A stretch of 64,000 nt of DNA from Vicugna pacos (taxonomy: Eukaryota > Chordata > Mammalia > Artiodactyla > Camelidae). Below the pieces are notes generated by a model, which did no database searches, had not been told where the DNA came from, and saw only the letters and a program-made list of their open reading frames with translations. Of the stretch, positions 11,626-22,243 are shown in pieces (positions within the stretch are counted from its first letter, which is position 1; every line of letters begins with the position of its first letter). The DNA lies in the NCBI RefSeq assembly GCF_048564905.1, contig NC_133003.1:15663832-15727831 (forward strand). The letters run 5' to 3'. The translations under genes were made by a program, and so were the position numbers.

Positions 11626-13052
11626 GCTTCATAAACTCCACAGGGCTGTGTAAATAATACGTTACTCAACTTACGGTGCTTAATCCAGGGCCTTGCGTGT
11701 AACAAGGTCTTAATATTGAAGTTCCCCCAGAGACAGTGAGACACAATAGTGTGAAATTCCAAAGCCAGATGCCTCATGTCAAAATTACAAAGTGAATTGT
11801 CAAGAACGGGTTTCGTAACTCCTGAGTCCTCTCTCACCCACCGCTCGCCTCTATTTTGTATAAAAAAAATACACCGAAAGAGTAGAGAGAATTTTTAAGG
11901 GATGTGTGTGTGTTGTGTGTGTGTATTTATTTATTTTCGGAGAAAGCTGTTGCCATGACACGAGACGTCTCACTCCACTCAGGGGGAAATGGTAAGGAGG
12001 GGTACTTTTGCCGCAGATTTAGCGAGGGGGCTTCCATGGGGGCCACTCAGAAAGCTGTGACATGTGTGGCCTGTCTTTGGACATGTGGAAGGAAAGATCG
12101 GTGTCTTACTGCAGAGACAAAGTGGTCCATGACCGCAAGACTGAGGGGACAGAGTTGGGTGGAGGTGGGCTCTGCGGATGAGAGGAAGAGTGGGCTTTGT
12201 CTGGGCTCAGCTCAGCAGAGCCCCCAGGGGCCGAGGGGGAACACTGGATCTCTAGGGGTTGTGGAAGGAAGGAACCTCGCCTGACTCTCAGAACAGAAAA
12301 ACATCTGTTTGGAGGAAGGCAACTCCCAGGGAAGGGCTGGCAGAAAACCTCCAAGGAGCCCACAAGAGCTCCCTGAGAAAAACGTCAGCTCCACACATCT
12401 GCCAGAGCAAGAGAAGACAGAGCTGGTTCTGTTGACAATCAAGCAGGATTTTCCCTGCCCCTACCTCTCCTCTCTTCTCCCACTGCTGACCATTAAACCA
12501 AGAGCCTTAAACCAAACATGAGGCTATTCTGAGTGGGGAGCCTTGACTAACTGCAGAGGGCACGTGTGTATGACACTGGCCCTGGCCCTAAACGATCTCT
12601 TCCATCAGCAAGCACTAACAGAGGCTTCTGGCATCTGGCTGCATTCAGGGAGGTCTTCCTCGGGCTGCACCCCTCAGAGTGACCTGAACAAGTGTCGGCC
12701 AGCAGCTCTCCTCGACCTCCTCCAGGGGGGAAACTGAGGCACGGGAGATGACTAGTGCTATTCAGAGCAGGAGAACCCCATGGACACAGGAAAATCTCAG
12801 CCTAGTAATGTGGCCACGGGTCTCAGGACAAAAAGACATCTTTGGCAGGATAAAACCTCCTTAGAAGACCCCAGGAATGGCTGGAACATTCACCTTGAGC
12901 AACAGGAACTTCAGCATGAACCTCAGTTCACAAGCAGTGTGGGCTGGTGGGCCTGATCTGTTTAGGATTTTGTAGGCTGTGGTTGAAATCTTGGCCAGAT
13001 TTTTCTGGGAGGCAGCCATAACCCCTATGGGTAGAAGACCCTCCTGAGAGGC
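11626..13052. other. Single-copy sequence with a short TG/TTTA microsatellite
   Basis: Nothing beyond a simple repeat at 11904-11938 (tgtgtgtgttgtgtgtgtgt followed by TTTA units). Several overlapping open frames at 11904-12521 on both strands have no domain and arise in GC-richer DNA. Confidence 0.4.
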
Positions 13053-13065
13053 TGAAAAGAGCAAG
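13053..13065. repeat. Left target-site duplication of the 13 kb L1
   Basis: tgaaaagagcaag at this position is repeated exactly at 14687-14699 on the other side of the L1. The A-rich edge of the element directly abuts it. Confidence 0.92.
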
Positions 13066-14686
13066 GTTTTTTTTTTAGAGTATTTATTTATTTATTTATT
13101 TAGTATTTGAAGTATAATTGATTTACAATGCTGTGTTAGTTTCTAGTGTACAGCATAGTGATTCAGTTATATATGTATATTCCTTTTCATATTCTTTTTC
13201 ATTATAGGTTGTTACAAGGTATTGAATATAGTTCCCTGTGCTGTACAGTAGGACCTTATTGTTTATCTATTTTATATATAGTAGTTAGTATCTGCAAATC
13301 TCGAACTCCCAATTTATCCCTCCACCCCTGCTTCCCCACAAGTAACCACAAGCTTGTTTTCTATATCTATGAGTCTGTTTCTACTTTGTAAATAAGTTCA
13401 TTTGTCTCATTTCTTAGATTCCACTTATAAGTGATATCATATGGAATTTTTCTTTCTCTTTCTGGCTTATTTAATATAGTAATCTCTAGGTCCATCCATG
13501 TTGCTGCAAATGGCATTATTTTATTTTCTTATGGCTGAGTAGTATTCCATTGTATGTATGTGTGTGTGTATACACGGCACATCTTCCTTACCCAGTCATC
13601 TGTTGATGGACATTTGGGTTGTTTCCATGTCTTGACTGTTGTAAATAGTGCTGCTGTGAACATTGGGTTGCATGCATCTTTCTGAGTTAGAGTTTCCTCC
13701 AGATATATGCCCAGGAGTGGGATTGCTGGATCATATGGTAAGTCTATTTTTAATTTTTTGAGGAATCTCCAGACTGTTTTCCGTAATGGCTGCACCAAAC
13801 TACATTCCCACTAGCAGTGTAGGAGGGTTCCCCTTTCTCCACAGCCTCTCCAGCATTTATTGTTTGTAGACTTTCCAATGATGGCCATTCTGACTGGTGT
13901 GAGGTGATACCTCATGGGAGTTTTGATTTGCATGTCTCTGATACTTAGCAATATTAAGCATTTTTTCCTGTGCCTGTTGGCCATTTATGTATCTTCACTG
14001 AAAAAATGTTTGTTTGGATCTTCTGCCCATTTCTTGATTGAGTTGTGTATTTTTGTTATTGTTATTGAGTTGTATGAGCTATTTATATATTTTGGAAGTT
14101 AAGCCTTTGTCAGTTGCATTGTTTGCAAATATTTTCTCCTGTTCTGTAGGTTGTCTTCTCCTTTTGCTTATGGTTTCCTTTGCAGTGCAGAAGCTTATAC
14201 ATTTAATTAGGTCCCATTTGTTTATTTTTGCTTTTATTTCTATTGCCTGGGTAGACTGCCCTAGGAGAACATTGCTAAGATTTATGCGAGAAAATGTTTG
14301 CCTACGTTTTCTTCTAGGAGGTTTACAGTGTCTTGTCTTATGTTTAAGTCTTTAAGCCAATATGAGTTTATTTTTGTGTACAGTGTGAGGGAGTGTTCTG
14401 ACTTCACTGATTTACATGTGGCTGTCCAGTCTTCCCAGCACCACTTACTGAAGAGGCTCTCTTTTCTCCATTGTGTATTGTTGCCTCTTTTTGTCAAAGA
14501 TTAATTGACCCTAAGTGTGTGGGTTTATTTCTGGGCCCTCTGTTCTGATCCATTGATCTGTATGTGTCTGTTTTTGTGCCAGTATTATGCTGTTTTGATC
14601 ACTAGCTCTATAGTATTGTCTGAAGTCTGGGAGGGTCCTCCAGCTTCATTCTTTATCTTCAGTATTGCTTTGCTGATTCTGGGCCT
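13066..14686 (-). mobile_element. LINE-1, 5'-truncated, minus strand, with intact insertion hallmarks
   Basis: About 1.6 kb of L1 in reverse. From the left: a poly(T) run (the poly(A) tail), a TTTA-rich end, then an artiodactyl-type 3' UTR ('ttcattataggttgttacaagg', 'gttccctgtgctgtacagtagg'). Next is the ORF2 C-terminal region, with a minus-strand stretch at 13529-13798 reading [23 protein letters not shown]2 continues to 14686, where the copy is 5'-truncated. A stretch at 14282-14497 contains [12 protein letters not shown]. The zinc-knuckle region is degraded. Perfect 13-bp duplications flank it, and the empty site rebuilds a T-run/A-run typical of L1 endonuclease. The family resembles camelid and artiodactyl L1 and is much younger than the L1M fossils nearby. 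Cannot move: it lacks ORF1 and most of ORF2. Confidence 0.95.
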
Positions 14687-14699
14687 TGAAAAGAGCAAG
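14687..14699. repeat. Right target-site duplication of the 13 kb L1
   Basis: Exact copy of 13053-13065. It is followed by ttttttttaaaaaatg. Read on the minus strand this is a TTTT/AAAA boundary, the preferred L1 endonuclease nick. The T-run adjoining the duplication can be shared with the tail, so the true duplication may be up to about 21 bp. Confidence 0.92.
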
Positions 14700-15214
14700 T
14701 TTTTTTTAAAAAATGTAAAACATATAGAAAAACCTCAAGGGGCCTCCTGCAGTGTCCTCTCCCCTTTAACGACCTCCCTGTGTGGGTTCTCTGGCAAGAC
14801 TCAGCTCAGTGGAGATGGTGATACTGATACCATTTTGACCCCTAATCCCAACTTCATCCCCCGCAGCTCCCAAAGCAGAAGAGAGGTTCTGGTGGCTGGT
14901 GGTTATACGGCTTCCCAGTTTACTCCCCCTCCTCCGTCATCCTGGAAATTCGGCCTCAGAGGCAAACAATCCCATTACAAAGAGGAAGACCCGCCTGGCC
15001 ACAGTGTATCCAAATGGATGCGTTTACCTGTGTAATGTCTGCCTTTCCCCTGTTAGTATTCTCTGCGCGGGCTGGGCTGTTCCCATCGGGTTTCTCATGT
15101 CCCTGAGTGTAGGAAGCGTGTCTCAGCTGTTTGTTCAGTGGATTTAAAGGAGACAGGTGAACGAAAAATTTTGCAGAGCTTAAGTCCAGGATCCTTAGGA
15201 GGTCTAGCTATATC
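14700..15214. other. Single-copy sequence, nothing recognised
   Basis: The long plus-strand frame that enters here from 14505 starts inside antisense L1 and runs on by chance. I see no domain and no splice-consistent exon. Confidence 0.45.
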
Positions 15215-15600
15215 TCCACATGTCTTAGGTTACCTTCCCCAGAAGTAGAGCCTGAGGGGGCGATCAAGGGTGTGTGGCTTGTTGAGGGGATGCCCTCAGG
15301 GGAAAGGGAAGGAGGGAGCCAGACAGAGCAGAGGGTAGAGCAGGGAGGATGGGGTCTCCGCTGGAGACTGCTTTGGCCTGATCCATGGGAGCTCTGGAGC
15401 ATGAACCTCACATAGACATGTCTTACCCAGAGGTAAGGGGCTGGCCTCTGGTACCCACATGCCAGTGGGTCACGGGCTGTCCACTGCCCCTGGTGAGGAG
15501 ATATAGCCTCCCGAGGGAATTCTTTGGCGGAGGAAACAGCTGTGATCCCTTAGCAGCCAACACTCACAGCTGCTGAGAGGTGGGTGCACCAGCCAGCGTC
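15215..15600 (+). repeat. Possible old interspersed repeat, family not assigned
   Basis: Opens with 'ccccagaagtagagcctgag' followed by purine-rich text, similar in layout to blocks at about 37695 and 56045. I infer a shared old repeat, possibly LTR-derived. Similarity is by eye and weak. Confidence 0.3.
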
Positions 15601-16009
15601 CATTCCCCCGCCCCACGCTCACCCCCTCCCCCAACAGACATGCCTGAGCAGGTGGGTCCCTAGGTTTAAGTTCTCAGAATATGAGAAAGCAAGCTACTCT
15701 TTGGTCCGCTAGCCTAAGCCACATTCACGGCCTTAGGGGTATCTGGTGCTTTCCCAGTGATCACAAAAGGGATGCTTTGTTTTCCGTTTGACTGCCAGTC
15801 CTTTTGAACACAGACGACTCCGTCCGAGACCCTGGAGGGGAGACGCCTTGCCCTCGTTCCCCGTTAGACACTGCCCATGTGGAAAGTGAGAGGTGTGTGA
15901 TACAGGGAAGCGTCAAAGGGACTTACAGGCTCAGCTGAGGGATGCCAGTAAGGGGCGTCGGCTCCCAGAGCCCCTGCCAAAAACCCTCCTCTGCTTTGAA
16001 TGGCACCCA

Positions 16010-16415
16010 GATTAAAATCCCAACTCCACACTGCAAACCCGGCCTCATCTGGTCCCTGCCCACCTGTCCCACCTCGCCTCCTCCCATTCCCCCTCTTACC
16101 ACCCGCCAGTAGGCGCTGCAGCACCTCTTCTGTTCCCCAAACCGGCACATCTCATTCGTGCCTCAGGGTCTTGCTCTTCCCTCCACCTGGAAGGCCTTTC
16201 TCCCTGGTCCCCACCTAGAGAGGCCAGTGTTGACGACCGTCCAAGACGGTCCACACCCTCACTTGTCACCACCTAACCCATCACTCCCTGACTCTTCTCT
16301 CCATGTATTACTTGATTATTGCATTTTCCTCTCCCCGCACCCGGTCTCCAAAACACAAGCCCCACGAGAACACAGATCCTGACTCACTCGCGGCTCCCTC
16401 TCACTCCAGTAACTA
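16010..16415 (+). mobile_element. L2 LINE 3' fragment
   Basis: Sense L2 text: 'aaacccggcctcatctggtccctgcccacc', 'ccagtaggcgctgcagcac', 'ggtcttgctcttccctccacctgg', 'aaggcctttctccctgg', then a 'ccccacgagaacacagatcctgact' block near the L2 3' end. CpG content is unusually high for such an old element. Confidence 0.8.
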
Positions 16416-18887
16416 CATGTAGGAAGGGCAGGGAAGGAGGCTACTGAGAGCGAAGGAGGAAGAATCATACGTTATATTTGGCAGAAGTTGAGTTTGAAGT
16501 TCCAGCGAAATATGTGGCTGGAAATGCCCAGGAGACAGCTGGAGATGCCTGGCTAGACCCAGGGGAGAGTTTGAGCCTGGGATCTGTGTCTCAGAGTCCT
16601 TCCCATAACGCTAAGAGCGAAAGCCCTGGGTGTGGATGAGAAGACAGCTAAGAGCAGAGCCTTAGGCAACACGTACATTCTGGAGATTTGTTTTATTGCT
16701 GCCTGGCATGTTCCTCCACCTGCCATTAGGCATCCTCTCTCAAAACTAAAGTTGCAGCTGAGCATGCCTTCCCTCTTTCCCCACGTTTACCATCCCTGCC
16801 CCGTCGCAAATGCAGAACAGCCACCGCAGCCCCTCTGGAAGCAGCCCTCTCTTTCCTGGCAGCAGACAGGAGGCTGCCTCTTGGTGCTGTGCATATGGAA
16901 GTTCAATTACCATCAATGGGAAGCCCATCTGTGGGGTAGGGGCAGAATACACAATGGAGATCGGTGCACCAGATAGGAGCCTGGATCAAAGAGGAACCCA
17001 CGGTTTGCGAAGTCCTTTCATCCTCCCTGATGAAAGGTGATACATGAAGGCAAAATTATCATGATTATTTCATTGGGTTCCAATTGGAGATGGGCTGTAG
17101 CTCCCCAGCACGGACAATAGCGAGTAGCCTGCATGGATGTCTCTCTAATATACACAGACCTGCTGCACACAGTCTAGTGTGTGTCTGTGCCTGTGTGTGT
17201 GTGTTCACCAGTAACATCACCTAAGTAGTCCTGATTGTCTAGGAAGCCCTAAAGGGAATCACAGACTTGAATTCCCCGAGTCCTGTGGATACAGACATAC
17301 CATGAAATATACATATTTTATAACTGTGTATCGAAAAAGCCATAAAGTAGGGGTAAAGGAAACAGTAAGGACATTTGGGTTTGTCAGCGTCTCTTGGGAG
17401 AGAGCCCGGAGGATATACCATTCTTAGAATAAAGCTTTCATTTCACAGTGCATCAGTGAGAAAATTAACAAGCTCCCTTCGTCCTGTTCCATAATTCATT
17501 CTCTTTGTTTTAGATATTGAGCTGAGCTGGTGACTTGAAACCGTGCGAAAGAGCTTTTAAATACAGATCTGGGCCTGGCAGTTCTGCCTTGCCAGTGATG
17601 GAGGACCAGCCTGTCCTATCATTAGCTGAGATGGACAGCGTGTCACTTTGTCATTCAAATTCGTTTTCGATTTAACTCCGTGTCCTTCACTGGTGCCGGC
17701 GGTGGCACTGCAGAGGATGTTTTCTGGGCTGAGCATTTTCCTGCCATCCCAGGATTACTATTGTGGCTGGATTTAGAGGTCCTTAGCTTGAAGCAAGGAT
17801 AAGATGCAGCAGAGTATGTGGGGTGGGGGAGGGGAGAGCTTTTTCAGGCCCCGTGTTGATGTGACCTTGCGCACAAGCTTTTCCTTCCTCGGGGAGAAGC
17901 TGACTGCTGTTTTCGGCAGCTCTGCATTCCTGGGGAAAGTGGAAGGCCACGGGAAGGTGACAGCTGAGGCAGGGCCATCACAGCAGGTCCCCAGGGTGGG
18001 TCATTCACTGGGCTGACAGTCCAGTTGATGCTTGCTTGGGTTGGGGCCTTGCATTCATTTGGGTGCTGACATCCTGGTGACAGCAGCAGAGGGAAAGTGA
18101 GCCAGGGAGCAGGGATGGAAAGCCTTGACAGGACTCCCCTAAATGATGGTTGACTGGCTTGATGACATCGTACCCCTCAAGGCACAGGGATGCTGAGGTG
18201 TCATGTGTGTGGGGGGGGGCTGGGTGCATTTCTATTTAGGCTATGGCGGCAGTGGTACCCTACAGAGTCAGCCTGGTGGCTCCATCCTCACAGCGCTTTG
18301 TCCAGCTGGGTCTCAATATCCATTAGTCTAGAGTCCGTTTTCCCTTTTTTTTTTTTTCATTCCAGCAGAAATAGAGGGCTTTCTCCCCGCAGTCGTGCAG
18401 GAGAGATACAACACAGAGGCGATGCCTCTCAAAGGACGTATCAGATTCTTGAAGAGAGTATAACAAGTTTAAGTGGGTCAGATGCCATGACTCAACAGCT
18501 TCTCCTTGATCCTTTAATCTCACATCTGAAGCTCACGACCTAGCCAGGTTACCCGGGGGCAGCACCATCATGGTACCAGCAGGGCTTCTGTTCGGGGAGG
18601 TTGTATAATCCACCTGCTGCACCATTCCACGCCCCCGCTTGAGAGTATGAACATGATTTATAAGTGGAAGCTCTTGTTTTCAGGTCGACCAGTGTCATGC
18701 CAGGGAAATTCTGTCCTCTGGGAGGAGAGCCACAATGACCAGGCCACTGCAAAGTCTCACAAACGCCAAGACTCCTCAAGATGAAAGTCACCTCCAGGTG
18801 AGTTGGAGGGAGTAAAGACAAAGAACACTGCAGGCCAGGGACCAAGAAGTGTAGGACTGAGTTTTACCTCCATTTCTAGCAGCTGCT

Positions 18888-18888
<1 letters not shown>
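16416..18888. other. Mostly single-copy sequence
   Basis: 16430-16640 resembles an old mammalian repeat ('atgcccaggagacagctggagatgcc') that I cannot name. 17180-17205 is a short TG repeat. 17440-17720 is AT/GC balanced, free of repeats and could be constrained sequence, but nothing in it proves that. No exon is recognised. Confidence 0.4.

Positions 18889-18922
<34 letters not shown>
18889..18922. repeat. (CA)17 microsatellite
   Basis: Uninterrupted CA dinucleotides for 34 bases. A perfect array of this length is expected to be polymorphic in populations. Confidence 0.95.
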
Positions 18923-18924
<2 letters not shown>

Positions 18925-19699
18925 CCCTTCCAAAAATGCCATGGCTTCAAAGAAGAGACAGCTGCCTCCCTACCCCTCATTCATCACCTGCTTGCTGGCC
19001 TCGGACTGATAAGACAAATCCAGATCAAATTACCTGGCAGCTGGGAGAGCTATGAGATAAGGAAACGCGAACTCAGTAGGAGTTCAGTAGAGTAGCAAAG
19101 ATCAAATTGTGTATTAAATTTTCCAGGCACAAAAACCTCGCTCCCTCTGCAAACCTAGGGGAGGCACCTCAAATCACTCGGCACCAAATAGGCCTCCTTG
19201 GAGGGAAAAACAATGCCTTCAGCATCTACGAGAGAAATTAAGAAAACTGAGCCAATCCATTCCCACTGGACCAGATGGTAAGAAGACAAAAGGCAGAGAT
19301 AAATAGTATAAAGAGATGAGTGGCCAGTGGCCAAAGAAGCTTTGAGCAACAGAAAGAACACTGGACTGAGCTAGAGACTTGGGTTCCTGTTCTCTCCCTT
19401 TCTCTCTCCCTTTGAAGGTGCACTCAAACCCATCAGGGATTTAGTATTTTATTTTTTGTAAAATGGTGGAGTAGAGATCTCTTCAAGCTGAGATCCCTTA
19501 GGCTTGATTTTTAAATTTCTTGTAACCTGGTTTTCACAAGGCGTTCCATCTGATGGCTAACCCTTTTGACGAGGGCATTTTCTGAGCTAAATCTCAAGTT
19601 TGGGCTACAGAATACTCCAGAGGCACTGCCGAAGTTTTAACTTTTTTCATTCAAAACCACCAGTTTTGTTTGGGACGAAGCATCCAGACATGAGCTTTC
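18923..19699. other. Single-copy sequence, nothing recognised
   Basis: I see no gene or supportable repeat here. A CT-rich run lies near 19395-19415. Confidence 0.4.
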
Positions 19700-19865
19700 A
19701 AAATAGCAGTGACCTAGGGAAACCTTAAAGGGTGGTGGAACTATTCCATATCTTATTTGTGGTGGTGATTACACCAGTCTGTGCAAGTGTTAAAAATCAT
19801 AGAACTATACAACAAAAAAAGGTGAATTTTTTGTATGTAAATTTAAAATGTATCAAGGAAAAATT
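19700..19865 (+). mobile_element. Old LINE-1 (L1M) 3' end fragment
   Basis: Text such as 'tggtggtgattacaccagtctgtgcaagtgttaaaa', 'tcatagaactatacaac' and 'gtgaattttttgtatgtaaattt' matches the 3' UTR of old L1MC/MD/ME groups. An A-rich run (19930-19965) follows at a distance. Confidence 0.65.
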
Positions 19866-19979
19866 GACAGTGATTCTCCAATATTAAATCAAGCCAAATT
19901 CCTAATCAGATGAGCTCTCATCCTTTACCAAGAAGCAAAAAAAGAAAAAAGAAAAGAAAAGAAGAATGCAGGTGTGGTT

Positions 19980-20430
19980 GAGCAATCACATCCATGGCCT
20001 GAATTCCTCACTCCCTATAGTCATACACCTTGCTATGACCTCTGATGACCTCCCTCCCTCTCTGCATCCAGCCATGTGACCTGTTTTATCCAATGGGATG
20101 TTAGTAGATGTGACCCAAGCAGATATTTGAAAGAGCACTTTCATGTTTCCATTTGCATTTCTGCTTTTGCCCTTTGTCACCACCATGACAACATGCCGAG
20201 TCTAGCCTGCTGGAGGACGGGACATGAACAGGGTTCTAGAGCTGAGTCATCCCTGCCAACATGAGCCAATAGTCAGGTAAGTTAGTGAGTTCAGAGACCA
20301 GAGCTTCTTAGCCAGTTCAGCCTAAATCGCTGGCACATAGACCTGTGAACTAAATCAACGCTTATTATTCTAGATTTTGAAGTTGTGTGTTACACAGTAT
20401 TATTGTAACCACAGATAACTGATAAAAAAG
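19980..20430 (+). mobile_element. ERVL-MaLR solo LTR fossil, older MLT1 subgroup
   Basis: Recognisable MLT1 text in order: 'atccagccatgtgacctgttttatccaatggg', 'tgttagtagatgtgaccc', 'agtctagcctgctgg', 'gctgagtcatccctgcc', and a 3' end 'gaagttgtgtgttacacag...gataactgata'. There is no internal region. The divergence suggests an insertion early in eutherian history. Confidence 0.75.
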
Positions 20431-21764
20431 TAAGAAGTTATGAACCATAAGAAAAATGCAGATGAACCGAGGAAAGAGTTCTCTTTGGGGGAAATGGGGA
20501 ACTATGGCAGTTGGGTACACCATTATTATTTTTTTTAAAGAAAGGCTACCTGAAAAATTCTGTGCAGGAAGATGGAAGCAAGACTGGAGAGGAACCAATC
20601 CAGGGATATATCACCTGTGATCCGTTCATGACTCTACCCAATGATGTGGATCTCTCCACATCTTTGAGTTTGAATTCATAAAGTCAAAAAATACAGCCTC
20701 AGATGATTACAGTAAAATAATTGTAATACAAAGACAGAGCAGTGCCATTGCAGTCATCTATGAATACATGGGAATAAACACACACATATACACACATACA
20801 CACACACACACACATATATTCATATGAATGCACAAGAGTCAGCCTGTATGCGTACCTAGGCATGTTCATTGTGTGATGCTCCCATTGTTGTAACTGGGGC
20901 GGGTGTGGCAAGGTGTCAGGCCAGCATCTTATTGCATAGGAAGGACTTTGGTCTGGCCAACACTAAGCCAGGTAATACATTCAGACCATGACCACCCTGC
21001 CATTAGTTCAGTCACCACCCAGGACAGAAGCCAGCAAGCCAGAGGGACTTGGCAGCTTGATTTCAGTCTGGATTAGTGATGTCTTAGAAGGAGAACAGGA
21101 ATGGAAGGTCTAATCTAGGCCACAAAATAGAGGAAGAGTTTTCAGGGTGGGAAGAAACTTGGAAACAGGAGACCAATGGCACAGGGATGGATCTGAGGGT
21201 TGCATCCAGATTGGAGCAGGCCCAGTCAATGACTGGAGTATAATGTCCCAATAAAATGGACATTCTGGAAAAGGTGGGCGGCACGTCAGGGCTGTACAGG
21301 ATTGGGGGGGTAGGGGTTGATGAGGGTCAGATCCAGCCAGTTAGGCCCATAGGTGATGGGGTTGGGTGGGGACGCATCTTGCCCACAGTGGAGGGCTGTG
21401 AATAGCAAGACCCACATTCTGGATCACCGTGGAGCAGGTGTCAGGGTAAATCTTAACACACGGAAGGAAGATCCCTGACTCAGTGAGAACCAGGGCACTA
21501 AAGAAAAAAGACAGGCTTCGAGGCTCTGTAAAGCTGAGAATTAGGAGGGGCAGATATATGCAAGTGGAAAGTGGCCTGGGTTAATTCAGGAGCTGGGCAC
21601 CGACGCGTGAGTCAGCTTTTATGGGCTCCCGGAGCAGGCCAGAAAGGTGACGAAAGTTCATCTAAAGGCTCTGGGGTCCTGAGTCATATCCAGCCTTGTA
21701 CCAAATACTGTCAGTTTAACTTCCAAAACGTCCCTGGGGTCTGGACCTCTCAGCGTCCTTCCCG
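20431..21764. other. Single-copy sequence with a CA repeat at 20778-20815
   Basis: The CA run is imperfect (acacacatatacacacatac then CA units). The rest holds no supportable gene or repeat. Confidence 0.4.
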
Positions 21765-22243
21765 CCGCCGTCGCCTGTCCTGATTTACGCAGCAGTCCTC
21801 ACTTGTCTTCCTGGACGGCGGCCAGAGTGAGCTTTCTGAGGTGTAGCTTGGGTTGCATCACTTGCCCTATTTAGACTCTCCCAAGCCTTTCTGGATTCCT
21901 CACCAGTGGTTTCACTCTCTTAATCATGACCTGCGCCGCTTTCGCGCTGTGCCTCCCTTGCTTCGGTTCTGCGATGCCTCCAGCTCCTCTTGACTCAGCA
22001 CCTTCACGTAGGCTCTTCAAAGTAGGTAACCCCGCTTGTTCTCTCTCGTAGCATCCTAGCTTTTGTCCTCAAAGCCATGAACGTAATTGGTAAGAATTTG
22101 TCGTCAGTTTTGTTTGCTTGCCTCCTTAGTGTCTGAAACCCCCACCAGACTGTAAGGTCTATGAGGACAGGGACCAGTTCTGTCTCGTGTGGCCCAAAGC
22201 ATAGGGTCATTGTTGAATAACTTTATTGATTAAATGAATGAAG
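21765..22243 (+). mobile_element. L2 LINE fragment in CpG-rich surroundings
   Basis: L2 sense order is clear: 'ggccagagtgagctttctgagg', 'gttgcatcacttgccc', 'tctcccaagcctttctgg', 'aatcatgacctgcgccg', 'ccagctcctcttgactcagc', 'accagactgtaaggtctatgaggac', 'ttgttgaataactttattgattaaatgaatg'. The 5' part lies in a strikingly CpG-rich block. L2 copies of this age usually have lost their CpGs. Confidence 0.85.

Noticed and set aside
14505-15035. Plus-strand open frame of 176 codons
   Set aside because: Its first third is the reverse complement of L1 ORF2 and it then runs out into unrelated flank across the L1 insertion boundary. It is an antisense chance frame.
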